Positions 26,153-35,228 of a DNA stretch of 64,000 nt are shown piece by piece. Below the pieces are notes generated by a model. It ran no database searches and had not been told where the DNA came from. It saw nothing but the letters and a program-made list of their open reading frames with translations. The position numbers and the translations under genes were made by a program. This DNA comes from Bacteroidota bacterium (GTDB lineage Bacteria > Bacteroidota > Ignavibacteria > Palsa-1295), in contig JAUZNX010000002.1 in NCBI GenBank assembly GCA_030706745.1, positions 1 through 64,000 on the forward strand. The letters run 5' to 3'. How positions within the stretch are numbered: position 1 is the first letter of the stretch; each line of letters starts with the position of its first letter.

Positions 26153-28246
26153 ATGAAACTACGACTGCTGCTGGTCTCCGTTCTTGCGATTTCGCTTCTT
26201 TCGAGTTGCCGCGATAAATTACCGCCCGAGCCGGGAGGCTCGACGAGTGGTTCCGATACGATCGCGTACTACTCGTTCCAGGGCAACCTTACCGATGTTA
26301 CGGGGCACGGTCATAATGGCAGTGCGCAAGGCCAGATCATTTTCACCTCAGACCGATTTGGTAATCCTTCCGGGGCTATCCAATTCGGTGGGGCAACGTA
26401 CATTCCGCTTGCGGATAAGGACGGACTCGAGTTTACCAAGAATAGCTCATTTACGATCACGGCATGGGTGAAGACCGGAAACACCGAAGAGCCGATCTTG
26501 ACGAATAGTCCCGCCGATAACTCGTATCCAGGTTATCAAGTCAACATTTCGAAGAGTTCGGTCTCTGCCAGTTTCACGGGGTGGCAGGATGAGCAGATCC
26601 CGCAACCGAGAACGACCCTCGTGATGACCGGACACACGAAGGTCGATGACATTAAGTGGCATTTCGTAGCGGTCTCCGTATCTGAGCAGCAGTCTTCCGG
26701 CGGGTCTTCAAGCAGCACCATTTGCCTCTACGTGGATGGCGTTCTCGAGACGGATACGACTGTCCCACAACTCAGCCCCGATTTCAACAACCCGGGCAAC
26801 CCCATGATCGCGAAGAATGCGCTCGGTCAACTTTACGATGGCGATCTCGGTGAAATGGCGATCTACGGTCGCGCGCTCACGCTGCAAGACATCCAAGCCC
26901 GCTTCCACGAAGGCGGATGGTCGGGAGGGAATGCATCTTCCGACCTCGTGTGGACTAAGAGCACGTCGGGAGATTTCGGTACTGCGCCAGTGGGCGGGAG
27001 TGTGGTTAAGGAGCTGAGCGCTCTCGATACCGTCAGTTCCGCTTGCACAATCCAGAGTGTCACCGTCACGGGTCCTAATGCATTGGAGTTTTCATTAGGG
27101 ATGTTGACGCTACCAGCTACAGTTTCTCATCTTGACTCGATCGACATTCCGGTTACCTGGCAACCAGCGGGATCGACTGGATCACATACGGCGATGCTAA
27201 CGATTACATATCGTGGTCAATCGGGGACACAAACATTGACACTGGCGATCGAGCTCGATGGTACGGTAGCGCCGCCATCGGATACCGGGAGCGCCTTCCA
27301 GCTTGTCAAGGGCACTGCTCCGGCATTGATGTCGACAATCCTCGGAATGCGATGGGCACTCGCCCCTACCGGGGCTCCTGGAACAATCGATGGCGCCGAT
27401 GGATATGCTTGTGGGCTATACGGTATCCTGTTCGCGACCACCGATAGCGGGGCAACCTGGCAGCAACTGCAGCAAGGACTCACCGTGAATGACCTGTTCG
27501 CCGTGGCCTTTCAGAACAAGCAATTAGGGGTGGCAGTAGGCTATTGCACCACGTGTCCAATAGCTCCGCGAGCGGTCATCATTCAAACAACGGATCAGGG
27601 CGCGCATTGGATACGTGCCACGATCCCAGCGAGCATCGCAACACTGCGCGATGTGATCGCGCTACCCGCTCCGCATAGCTTTATCGCGGTCGGCAGTGAT
27701 TCTTCCGGCAACGGGGTCATCCTGTCGTCCGCCGATTTTGGCCGGACGTGGCAAATCGCCATGACAACGCCGAAACCGCTATACTCCATCGCCTTCGTTG
27801 TTGACCTATCATTTGGCAGTCCGATCATCGCTGTTGGCGATGGAGGTCAGATTTTTGTGTCGCAAGACGCCGGAGCAACATGGGGAGATCGATCGACTGG
27901 CTCGAGTAACCTGCGCAGAATCTCGATGGCCTCGAACACAGCGATGCTGAATGGCACGTTCGAAGCTCTCGTAACGACCGACAACAATTCCACTCTGTTG
28001 TCAACCGATGCAGGCAAGGCATGGACCGAAAGTCCCGGGCTCGGCGATCCTAATCTCGTCTATGCAGCAGGAGGACTTGAAGCCTGGGCCTCGAGTGATC
28101 GTCTTCATCGCACACTCGATGGCGGAAAGACGTGGAGAGATGAAGGAGGTGCGCTATGGGGCCAAACGCGAGCGCTGACTCCCCGCGACGCCCATCATAT
28201 CGCGCTGATGACCGATCGGGGATTCTATTACTGGATAACAAGATAG
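26153..28246 (+). CDS. Lipoprotein with LamG domain and Ycf48-like propeller (697 aa)
   Basis: A lipoprotein signal peptide ends in the lipobox LLSSC (Cys ~23). Residues ~35-250 form a LamG/concanavalin-like domain (IAYYSFQGNLTDVTGHGHNG, FTITAWVKTG). Residues ~265-375 look like an ASH/choice-of-anchor domain (FGTAPVGGSVVKELSA, VTWQPAGSTGSH). The rest is a beta-propeller with Ycf48/Asp-box repeats (TTDSGATWQQL, VGDGGQIFVSQDAGATW). The end is HHIALMTDRGFYYWITR. It is paralogous to the next gene, which lacks the ASH domain. A carbohydrate- or matrix-binding surface role is inferred from LamG. Confidence 0.87.
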   Translation: MKLRLLLVSVLAISLLSSCRDKLPPEPGGSTSGSDTIAYYSFQGNLTDVTGHGHNGSAQGQIIFTSDRFGNPSGAIQFGGATYIPLADKDGLEFTKNSSFTITAWVKTGNTEEPILTNSPADNSYPGYQVNISKSSVSASFTGWQDEQIPQPRTTLVMTGHTKVDDIKWHFVAVSVSEQQSSGGSSSSTICLYVDGVLETDTTVPQLSPDFNNPGNPMIAKNALGQLYDGDLGEMAIYGRALTLQDIQARFHEGGWSGGNASSDLVWTKSTSGDFGTAPVGGSVVKELSALDTVSSACTIQSVTVTGPNALEFSLGMLTLPATVSHLDSIDIPVTWQPAGSTGSHTAMLTITYRGQSGTQTLTLAIELDGTVAPPSDTGSAFQLVKGTAPALMSTILGMRWALAPTGAPGTIDGADGYACGLYGILFATTDSGATWQQLQQGLTVNDLFAVAFQNKQLGVAVGYCTTCPIAPRAVIIQTTDQGAHWIRATIPASIATLRDVIALPAPHSFIAVGSDSSGNGVILSSADFGRTWQIAMTTPKPLYSIAFVVDLSFGSPIIAVGDGGQIFVSQDAGATWGDRSTGSSNLRRISMASNTAMLNGTFEALVTTDNNSTLLSTDAGKAWTESPGLGDPNLVYAAGGLEAWASSDRLHRTLDGGKTWRDEGGALWGQTRALTPRDAHHIALMTDRGFYYWITR

Positions 28247-28267
28247 GTGTTTTCGAAAGGAGAAGGA

Positions 28268-28294
28268 AGCCCGCGCTCCTGGCGCGGGCTTTTT
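28268..28294 (+). terminator. Rho-independent terminator
   Basis: The 9-bp stem AGCCCGCGC (28268-28276) and GCGCGGGCT (28282-28290) with a TCCTG loop is followed by T residues. It lies 21 bases after the 697-residue lipoprotein gene. A very similar hairpin follows the paralogous gene at 30151. Confidence 0.88.
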
Positions 28295-28382
28295 GTTTCG
28301 GGATGTGAAGCTGCGATCTGTAACTTTGGGTCTTCGGATGGGTTCTATCATCGAGGTTCTCATTTCTCAACCAAAAGAATCG

Positions 28383-30050
28383 ATGAAAAGAATCTGGATT
28401 TCTCTCGCATGCGCTCTCTTCCTCCTGACGATCGCGAGCTGTCATAGCGCTCTACAGCCCAATCTGATCGCAACGGGTAGCTCGGACACGATCGCTCACT
28501 GGTCCTTCGATGGCAACACGAGGGACGTAAGCGGAAATGGACATGACGGGGTGCTTACCGGAACCACGAATTATATTGTAGATCGATTTGGACACGCCGG
28601 GAAAGCGATAGAATTGATCAGTATCAGCGGCGGGATGCATGTCCCAAGTATTCTTGATTTCGATAGCAATGATTCCTACACCATCTCGGCATGGGCTAAC
28701 GTTTCTGCGCGGGGCGGGTGGGGTATCGCATCAGGAATTTATGGATTTGGTGGTGACACCTCAGGATTCCAGGCTGACTTAATGGGCTGCGGCATCGTCA
28801 GGTCAGGTCGGACTATTTCCGCGGATGCGTGGCGGATGTTCACACTTGTGGTGGTCGCACATACGAGCGCAACGCTTTACCGCGATAGCCTCTTGGTAGC
28901 CACGAAGACCTACGGTGATTTTGCTGGCTCGCCAGGACTTACTCAACTGGATATCAGAACTGGTACATGGAGAGAGTATACCAACGATTCCTCCAGACTT
29001 GATGACATTATCATTTTGCACCGTGCAATGTCCGCTGCCGAAGTCAGCAGTCGATACCATGAAGGCGGATGGTATGCGCGTCAGGTAGATTCCTCCCCAT
29101 CTACTCCTACTTCCCGCTGGACTCAGGGTGGCACGCTCCCAGCGGGAGGCATTCAGGACATTTGCTGGATCGATACCGGACGGGTCGGAATTGCGTGTGG
29201 CCTCCACGGAGCAATTTGGCGATCCGCTGACAGTGGCAGGACCTGGCAGCAGATTCAACAGAATGCGACTCAGAAGGACCTTTACGCAGTATGCTTCGAA
29301 TCGAACGGGAACGGCGAAGTTGACGCCAGAGGAATCGTCGTAGGTGACGATGGGGCGGGCGCTGGTATCCTTTACACGACGGACTATGGATTGACCTGGA
29401 TGCCAGCCACATTGCCATCCGGCATTGCGACGCTTCGCGGAGCGATCATCAGCTTACTGAACCGCTCGGCGGTCGGTTCGGATGTTGCGGGTAACGGCGT
29501 TATTCTTTTCTCCTCGGACCCGCTGGGTGGAAAACTTTGGAAGCTCGAACGCCATACGCCAAAGCCCCTGTACGGTGTTGTAGCTTCCGGTGTGGACATT
29601 ATGCCCGGTTATCCGCTGATTGCTGTTGGCGATGGGGGACAGATCTTTGTCGCTGATTCATTGGCGATTAATGGCGATAGTAGCCGATGGAAAGACCGAT
29701 CGACTGGCACTGGCAATTGGCGTCGAGTTTCAATTTCGTCAACCTCTTTCCCCTACGAGGCCATCGCGATTTCCGACCAGGGCGCGATTCTTCGGTCCGC
29801 ACAAAGCTTGAAGGGGTATATCGGAGAAGTTTGGACGCCGGGAGGCGGGGTCAACGCGCCTGGTTCGATTTATGATGTGGGTAGCAATAAGGCTTGGGTG
29901 GCGGGGGAACGGCTACTGTTCACAATGGATGGCGGCATGACGTGGAACGATCAATCACCGACATCCGGAACATGGCTTTGCATCTCACACGGTGACGGAC
30001 CGCTCGCAATTCTCAATCAATCGGGCCAGCTCTACTTCCTGAAGAAGTAA
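28383..30050 (+). CDS. Lipoprotein with LamG domain and Ycf48-like propeller, paralogue (555 aa)
   Basis: The ATG at 28383 gives a lipoprotein leader with lipobox TIASC (Cys ~21). The longer frame upstream crosses the previous gene's terminator and is rejected. The LamG domain spans ~35-245 (IAHWSFDGNTRDVSGNGHDG), and the shared sequence RYHEGGW marks its end in both paralogues. The propeller follows after a short linker, without the ASH domain of its neighbour (RSADSGRTWQQIQQNATQKDL, VGDGGQIFV). The end differs from the neighbour's end, but a sequence matching that end follows the stop codon (see the fragment at 30050). Confidence 0.86.
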   Translation: MKRIWISLACALFLLTIASCHSALQPNLIATGSSDTIAHWSFDGNTRDVSGNGHDGVLTGTTNYIVDRFGHAGKAIELISISGGMHVPSILDFDSNDSYTISAWANVSARGGWGIASGIYGFGGDTSGFQADLMGCGIVRSGRTISADAWRMFTLVVVAHTSATLYRDSLLVATKTYGDFAGSPGLTQLDIRTGTWREYTNDSSRLDDIIILHRAMSAAEVSSRYHEGGWYARQVDSSPSTPTSRWTQGGTLPAGGIQDICWIDTGRVGIACGLHGAIWRSADSGRTWQQIQQNATQKDLYAVCFESNGNGEVDARGIVVGDDGAGAGILYTTDYGLTWMPATLPSGIATLRGAIISLLNRSAVGSDVAGNGVILFSSDPLGGKLWKLERHTPKPLYGVVASGVDIMPGYPLIAVGDGGQIFVADSLAINGDSSRWKDRSTGTGNWRRVSISSTSFPYEAIAISDQGAILRSAQSLKGYIGEVWTPGGGVNAPGSIYDVGSNKAWVAGERLLFTMDGGMTWNDQSPTSGTWLCISHGDGPLAILNQSGQLYFLKK

Positions 30051-30127
30051 TGTGGCGCATCGCCGCTCGAGACGAGCATCATATTGCCTTACTTGGCCGC
30101 TCTGTCTTGTATTGGCTCGTCCGATAA
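30050..30127 (+). pseudogene. 3' fragment of a third LamG/propeller paralogue
   Basis: Starting in the stop codon of the previous gene (TAATG), 25 codons read MWRIAARDEHHIALLGRSV and on to LYWLVR before TAA. This matches the end of the 26153 protein (TPRDAHHIALMTDRGFYYWITR). A terminator like that of the first paralogue follows at 30151. It looks like the tail of a deleted third copy, left by recombination between tandem paralogues. Confidence 0.65.
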
Positions 30128-30150
30128 TCCATTGGGTCTTCGATGCAAAG

Positions 30151-30177
30151 GCCCGCGCGATTTCGCGCGGGCTTTTT
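30151..30177 (+). terminator. Rho-independent terminator
   Basis: GCCCGCGCG (30151-30159) pairs with CGCGCGGGC (30164-30172) around ATTT and is followed by TTTTT. It terminates the second lipoprotein gene or the lost third copy. Confidence 0.9.
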
Positions 30178-30226
30178 CGCGGTGTGATGCCACCCTTTAC
30201 GCGAGCATACGTGTTATGTTCGGTGC

Positions 30227-31588
30227 GTGAGAGCCGCATCCCTAATCCTATTTTCGTTCTTGTTCGTAGGGCTGGCTGAAGCACAGTCAGTCTCTCCCGT
30301 CGCGTCATTCGAATTCGGTTCACCGCTGTTTATTAGCCGCGCACCGGGTGCATATAACCATGCGAAATTAGCGGACACTGGAGTCAGTTCGGCATTCTCG
30401 GTAGGATTGGGTGTTCAGGCAACAATGCGACTCATGGGTCCTATTGGACTCATCGGTCGCATCGAGGGTGTCTACACAACCGGAGAGTTTCTTTCGATTG
30501 CGGGTGGCGATACGATTTCTGGTCACGAATGGAAGCTTGTCGCTGAGGCGTTGGCCGAGTGGAGTGCTTCGGGGATTTCATTGCGACTTGGTCCGTGGGT
30601 TTCGGAGCGAGTACTCGGCAAGGTCAATCGCAATGGCGTCGATGTTGCCACAATGTCTGCTCCTTTCCACTTTGGCGCGATCTCCGGCTTCGCAATAGGG
30701 CCCGCTGGCTGGGCGATTCAACCCGAACTCACAGCCCGCGTTGATCTCTCGCAACTTCAGGATGCGGGAGCGAATGCCTGGAGTATTGGAATCTCTCTGG
30801 CCTATCCTATAACGGCATCTGAGCCTTCCGTGACTGCCCCTGAACGAACGGTCGAGCCCACCGCTGCTGAACCGATTGTGAAATTTCTGGTCAATCGCGC
30901 ACTGGTCAAACGTGAGGTGCCTCTCGAGCGGGTCAAACAATTTGTCAAGCAGTATACCATGAGCGATTCTGCGAACGATGCTCCCATAGTGAAGCAATGG
31001 GTTGTTGAATCCTACCATCTTCCTCAACTCGCGGTCTTGGTTGAAATGGAGGGCGGAGTCTCTGGAGACTTGACCATTTCCAAAGATACGCTCAAATTGA
31101 TGCAGACATCAATGACCGCATTCAATCGCGCGGGAGTTGCACGCGATACCACAGAACTCGACACCGATCCGGGTTTCCTCGAAGCTCTCGCTCATCTGAA
31201 CATCGGGGCCTGGAATACGTTGGTTGCAGAGTTTCGAAGTAGTCGCGGCTCCGCAGTCGTTCGGGATACGCTGATACTACCGCCAGTCGATACGAATGGC
31301 AAAGTCCGAACCGTTGAGAAAAAACAATTGCGGTTCGAATTCTCGCTCAATTATGCTGCACATGAAGGAGGAAATGAGACACTGGGGCTCCTGCTGGACC
31401 GTATGAAGTCTCTGGCCCAACCGAGCGATCGCATTACGATACTCAAACCACGAACCGCCGAGCTTGCCGAACAACAACGCGACCTGACGAAGCGCATAAC
31501 AGATGCGCTTGGCGACTATGCTAAGAATGCGGAATACCAGCTCACCGATAGTAATCCCGGGCGAATCATCGTGGTGCTCGATTCGTGA
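30227..31588 (+). CDS. Exported envelope protein of unknown function (453 aa)
   Basis: The GTG at 30227 begins a good signal peptide (MRAASLILFSFLFVGLAEAQ). Residues ~25-195 have the alternating, glycine-turn pattern of a small outer-membrane barrel (FSVGLGVQATMRLMGPIGLIGRIEGVY, WAIQPELTARVDLS). After a Pro/Glu/Thr linker, residues ~215-453 are a mixed domain with two PIVKxxV-type repeats and an end (DRITILKPRTAELAEQQRDL..GRIIVVLDS) faintly like an OmpA-type peptidoglycan-binding domain. I do not recognise the family. Its stop is eight bases from the convergent FkbM gene's stop. Confidence 0.75.
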   Translation: MRAASLILFSFLFVGLAEAQSVSPVASFEFGSPLFISRAPGAYNHAKLADTGVSSAFSVGLGVQATMRLMGPIGLIGRIEGVYTTGEFLSIAGGDTISGHEWKLVAEALAEWSASGISLRLGPWVSERVLGKVNRNGVDVATMSAPFHFGAISGFAIGPAGWAIQPELTARVDLSQLQDAGANAWSIGISLAYPITASEPSVTAPERTVEPTAAEPIVKFLVNRALVKREVPLERVKQFVKQYTMSDSANDAPIVKQWVVESYHLPQLAVLVEMEGGVSGDLTISKDTLKLMQTSMTAFNRAGVARDTTELDTDPGFLEALAHLNIGAWNTLVAEFRSSRGSAVVRDTLILPPVDTNGKVRTVEKKQLRFEFSLNYAAHEGGNETLGLLLDRMKSLAQPSDRITILKPRTAELAEQQRDLTKRITDALGDYAKNAEYQLTDSNPGRIIVVLDS

Positions 31589-31596
31589 TGATAGTG

Positions 31597-32499
31597 CTAT
31601 GATTTCGTCCGCACGCAGAGCAAATTCACTTCGCCTTCGAAATCAGTTTGTCCGGTTTTACTCTGAGGTAATTCTCTCAGTCGCTTGTGTTTTGCATCGA
31701 TGATCCGGATGGAGAAGCCGGCTTCGAGTAATGTGTTAAGATATGTCGCTCCGCCGTTTGGGTGCCGCGCATCGAGGCCTCGAGGCCAATATTCCGTCAT
31801 CAAAAATTCTGGCGGATGGAGATCGATGAGTCCTTTCATGCCGATGAGAACATCGAGTTCCGAGCCTTGCACATCCATGATGATTGCATCCGGCCTGGGA
31901 AGCCCTGCGCCGATCAGAGAGTCGATCGATCGAACCGGAACGACCACACCTTCTCGATGTGTATCTCCACGCAATTGATGATCGCCGGAGTTCGTCGGAC
32001 TCAGCGCAAGTGTGGCCATGCCATCCTCCGCACCCACCGCGCACTCGACGATCGTCACGTTATCCAGATGATTCTCGGTGACGGTCCGCCGGAGCAATTC
32101 CAGATTTTCCGGAGCCGGCTCGAAGGCTATGACACGACCGGTTTCGCCAACACAGATTGATGCAAGCGTTACGTAGTAGCCGATATTCGCGCCAATATCG
32201 AAGACGGTCATTCCCGGTTTTAGGCGCTCGCGGACAATCTCAGTTTCGAATGGCTCATACTCGCGGTACATGATGAACTGATGTCCGACGCCGCCATCTT
32301 CGGCACGCACGTAAAGATGGCGGCCATCAAGCGCGGGCGGGGCGACCTTCTGCAGCCCGACGATTCCAAATTGCGGCAAACGCCGGTGGAGACGGTACGC
32401 GAGTTTGTGATGCAACGTGTTTACCCGGTCCGAACGATCGTAACCGCGGCCGGTGCAGGCGACGAGCAGCCATCGAAAGAAGCCAAAAAGCAAGCGCAT
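31597..32499 (-). CDS. FkbM family methyltransferase
   Basis: The 300-residue protein has the SAM-binding motif I VFDIGANIGYYVTLAS, motif II VIAFEPAPENLELLRR, and the FkbM-type sequence DAIIMDVQGSELDVLIGMKG. FkbM enzymes methylate hydroxyl groups on polyketides, glycans or lipids; the target here is unknown. The ATG at 32499 is chosen over an upstream TTG at 32514. It is divergent from lgt (44 bases between starts). Confidence 0.88.
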   Translation of the reverse strand: MRLLFGFFRWLLVACTGRGYDRSDRVNTLHHKLAYRLHRRLPQFGIVGLQKVAPPALDGRHLYVRAEDGGVGHQFIMYREYEPFETEIVRERLKPGMTVFDIGANIGYYVTLASICVGETGRVIAFEPAPENLELLRRTVTENHLDNVTIVECAVGAEDGMATLALSPTNSGDHQLRGDTHREGVVVPVRSIDSLIGAGLPRPDAIIMDVQGSELDVLIGMKGLIDLHPPEFLMTEYWPRGLDARHPNGGATYLNTLLEAGFSIRIIDAKHKRLRELPQSKTGQTDFEGEVNLLCVRTKS

Positions 32500-32543
32500 G
32501 CAATACGTAACCAAACGGCAAAGCCAACCGTTTAACGGTTCGA

Positions 32544-33428
32544 ATGCACCCAGTACTCTTTCATCTCGGCCCCATTACCTTGTATAGCTTCGGTCTCATG
32601 ATGGCCGTGGCATTCCTCACTGCGAATTATTTTTTCACGAAGGAGCTCGCGCGGCGCGGCCTCGATGTCCGGATCGCCGGGCAGATCACCATCATCGCGC
32701 TGATCGGTGGAGTTGCAGGGAGTAAGATATTCTCCATTCTCGAAAATTGGCAGGACTTTGTCCATGATCCCATCGGACAGCTTTTCTCGCCTGCCGGACT
32801 TACATTCTATGGCGGGTTCCTCGTTGCGATGGCGTGGATCTATTTTTACGTCAAGCGCAAACGGCTTCGCTTTTCGCTCTTTGCCGATATTCTTGCGCCC
32901 GTCGTATTGCTTGCGTATGGTATTGGCCGGATCGGTTGCCAGCTTGCCGGTGATGGCGATTATGGAATTCCATCGCACGCGCCGTGGGCCATGTCCTATC
33001 CGCAAGGGACGGCAAAGCCGACCGTGACCGAGATCGATTATTTTCGGATGCATCCCGATGAGCGGGCCGCATGGCATTACGATTCGCTCGCCTCGATCAC
33101 GGTGGGCAAGGATGAACTTGGTCAGCGGATCAGCCGATTCGATGAAGTGGTAACCGTGCATCCCGCACCGGTCTATGAGACGATCTTCTGTCTGATTGCC
33201 TTCGCGCTGATTTGGAGGTATCGAGTGAAGTACGAGACCCAATATGGAAAGCTTTTTTCGATTACCTTAGTCGTGATGGGAGTCGAGCGTCTGCTCATCG
33301 AATTCATTCGTATCAATCCGCTCTATGCCGGGCTTTCAATGGCCCAGTGGATTTCGATTGCGATGATCCTCGCCGGTGGCGTAGCGCTGGCCCTGCGGCG
33401 TCCGCCGAGCGCGTCAGCAGCGAAGTAG
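32544..33428 (+). CDS. lgt: Prolipoprotein diacylglyceryl transferase (Lgt)
   Basis: The 294-residue inner-membrane enzyme transfers diacylglycerol from phosphatidylglycerol to the lipobox cysteine of prolipoproteins, the first step of lipoprotein maturation. Seven helices are visible. TFYGGFL is the conserved YGG segment. The Lgt signature appears as AYGIGRIGCQLAGDGDYG, with Cys-Gln in place of the usual Asn-Phe, a variant seen outside Proteobacteria. The C-terminal ERLLIEFIRIN matches the conserved E-F-R segment. An insert of about 55 residues lies between the signature and HPAPVYE. Several lipoproteins in this window are likely substrates. Confidence 0.95.
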   Translation: MHPVLFHLGPITLYSFGLMMAVAFLTANYFFTKELARRGLDVRIAGQITIIALIGGVAGSKIFSILENWQDFVHDPIGQLFSPAGLTFYGGFLVAMAWIYFYVKRKRLRFSLFADILAPVVLLAYGIGRIGCQLAGDGDYGIPSHAPWAMSYPQGTAKPTVTEIDYFRMHPDERAAWHYDSLASITVGKDELGQRISRFDEVVTVHPAPVYETIFCLIAFALIWRYRVKYETQYGKLFSITLVVMGVERLLIEFIRINPLYAGLSMAQWISIAMILAGGVALALRRPPSASAAK

Positions 33429-33555
33429 GAGCGGGTTGGCCGCCGAATTTGCGCATTCAGGGATCAGATCTGAATGCCTTCCTAACAGCTATTCCAACAA
33501 ACCAGAGAGAGCGTTTACCGGGGTACTGCAAAGATTTCACGATCATATACTTGAC

Positions 33556-34080
33556 TCACCTGACTCTATTTCGCAGATATAGAGGATTCGGCGGCATCTT
33601 AGCAACAGAAGGGGGTTCGGGGTCTGGTTCGGTTCTAGCCCGCTTCATGTATATCTTTGGTTCTCCATACCTCTCGCCGGCAAGAACGGCGGCTTCAACG
33701 TGGGTCATATCCAAATCTTCAAACCCTAGCTTACTTGTCCATTGCCCGTTTGAAAGCTGTCGCGCGGCGTGCGTAACCTCATCATCCGCGACGAAGAGCA
33801 CGATCTTCTGAAACCCATCTTCAAGTTGTCCATCGTCACACTTTTCGAATTCGAATCGCCTATATAATTCGATAAACGTGTCTTTCGAATAATTGCGAGA
33901 CAATCCTGCGGGCCAAAAGACATTCCCGTAAGCATACTCATCGGGCGGATTAGGATCTATGCGAAGCTCAATGCTACACATTGCCCATCCGAAGCAATTA
34001 TACGCCCGATCTGGCGGGCTTGTAGGGGTATGGTTCTTCTCAGTTAGTGGTTGAGATAGCCTCAACCGAACCCTGAGCAT
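33556..34080 (-). CDS. Uncharacterised protein with YNCxxWA motif (174 aa)
   Basis: The ATG at 34080 is preceded by GAGAAGG at a good distance. The protein has DRAYNCFGWAM near its N-terminus, FWPAG, then VLFVADDEVTHAARQLSNG and WTSKLGFEDLDMTHVE. This set of motifs recurs in a bacterial family of unknown function (I associate it with DUF7689, from memory). The Cys in YNC and a later His-Ala-Ala-Arg resemble a possible catalytic Cys/His pair, but that is speculation. It overlaps the end of the preceding gene by 41 bases and is the third gene of a tight cassette. Confidence 0.75.
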   Translation of the reverse strand: MLRVRLRLSQPLTEKNHTPTSPPDRAYNCFGWAMCSIELRIDPNPPDEYAYGNVFWPAGLSRNYSKDTFIELYRRFEFEKCDDGQLEDGFQKIVLFVADDEVTHAARQLSNGQWTSKLGFEDLDMTHVEAAVLAGERYGEPKIYMKRARTEPDPEPPSVAKMPPNPLYLRNRVR

Positions 34081-34531
34081 GTCGGGGACCTTCTCGGTCG
34101 TCACGCAGATATTTCTCCTTGTATCCCCATTCCCTCCAGCGACCAACAACTTTCCTAAAATCTTGTCGTTCTTCTGGTGGAACAGGATTGATTCGATTAA
34201 TGTCGAACAGAAGCGTAGCCCAAATAGGGGATGGGTCAAGTGCAAGCTCTCGAAGAAGAATCGGAACAAGCGGCTCCCCTAAGCTAACCATCCAGCGATA
34301 ATGCTGATTTATCAGTATATCCCGAAAGCGTGACGTGCCAGCAGTTTCTTCGAAAAGTTTTTGCTGGAATTCGATAAATAGATTTTCAGTAGTGATGTCA
34401 ATTTCAGACTTATCAAAACTGAAAAACACCATCGCTTCAAATGGATTATGTTTTCCGGGTGTTTGAATTCCATAGTAGTTGCGCCTCGCAACCCTGAAAG
34501 CGGTCTTTGCTCTTAGAGTCGAATGAATCAT
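34040..34531 (-). CDS. Uncharacterised protein, middle gene of cassette (163 aa)
   Basis: The core SLGEPLVPILLRELALDPSPIW followed by INPVPPEERQDFRKVVGRWREWGY matches a common family of small bacterial proteins of unknown function with the same PLLLREL and NPVPPE landmarks. That family is, to my memory, often found beside YNCxxWA proteins as here. No signal peptide or membrane segment. It starts one base after the stop of the upstream 231-residue gene (TAATATG) and overlaps the next by 41 bases, so all three are translationally linked. Confidence 0.75.
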   Translation of the reverse strand: MIHSTLRAKTAFRVARRNYYGIQTPGKHNPFEAMVFFSFDKSEIDITTENLFIEFQQKLFEETAGTSRFRDILINQHYRWMVSLGEPLVPILLRELALDPSPIWATLLFDINRINPVPPEERQDFRKVVGRWREWGYKEKYLRDDREGPRHAQGSVEAISTTN

Positions 34532-34532
34532 A

Positions 34533-35228
34533 TTAGGCCTCTACCTCGTCAGGTGTTAGGTAATCCAATTTGAAACCCCTGATTTTATTTATCAGAATCT
34601 TCTGTTTTGTTGTTGCACGTTCGATCGCCGCCTGCATTGCTCTTAAATCGGCTGTATCGAGGGCAACATAAATATCGTCCTCAATATCTTTACCAAGATT
34701 GCAGCGTAGATGCAGGGTGTGGTAGAGCATCCATGCGTGCGGCTCTTCAGCAGGGTCCTCCCCAAAAATCGGACGTAAATCAGTTATTATTCGGACCGTT
34801 CCGAATGTGCGGTTATGATCGGTAAGAACGTTTAGCGCTTTTGAAGAAAGTACAAGCTGCGGATTGTTTAAGAAAACCGATAATCGTGACTCGTATTTTT
34901 CCGCATCTTCGCGCTTGAGGGTCGTCAGGCCTTGCTGTAAAGATTGTCCGACAATGTCCCTGCTTGCATCCGCTGCTTTAATCCGGTATCTATCCATAGC
35001 GGATAAGAGACTCTTAATAGATACGATTAGAGTCTTAAGCGTCTCGCGTGGAATCACATTCGTCAGCTTGGCGATATGCTCAATGATCGCCAACGCCTTA
35101 AGATCCTTCGGAGCAGAATTTAAGGCAGTCTGAATTTCGCCGAAGGCTTTATCGTCGGCAACGAAAATCGCTTCAAATGCAGCTAAATCCTCGGGGGGTA
35201 TCCCTTGAAATCTCAGTCCCTCTGCCAC
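34533..35228 (-). CDS. Uncharacterised soluble protein, first gene of cassette (231 aa)
   Basis: The protein is mostly helical in appearance, with no signal peptide, cysteine cluster or membrane segment. Landmarks are FQGIPPEDLAAFEAIFVADD at the start, TDLRPIFGEDPAEEPHAWMLYHTLHLRC near residue 150, and a lysine-rich end. The middle-to-C-terminal part (TVRIITDLRPIFG..) resembles segments seen in uncharacterised genes of accessory regions. I cannot name a family. It begins the three-gene cassette and is divergent from an XRE regulator about 500 bases away. Confidence 0.7.
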   Translation of the reverse strand: MAEGLRFQGIPPEDLAAFEAIFVADDKAFGEIQTALNSAPKDLKALAIIEHIAKLTNVIPRETLKTLIVSIKSLLSAMDRYRIKAADASRDIVGQSLQQGLTTLKREDAEKYESRLSVFLNNPQLVLSSKALNVLTDHNRTFGTVRIITDLRPIFGEDPAEEPHAWMLYHTLHLRCNLGKDIEDDIYVALDTADLRAMQAAIERATTKQKILINKIRGFKLDYLTPDEVEA

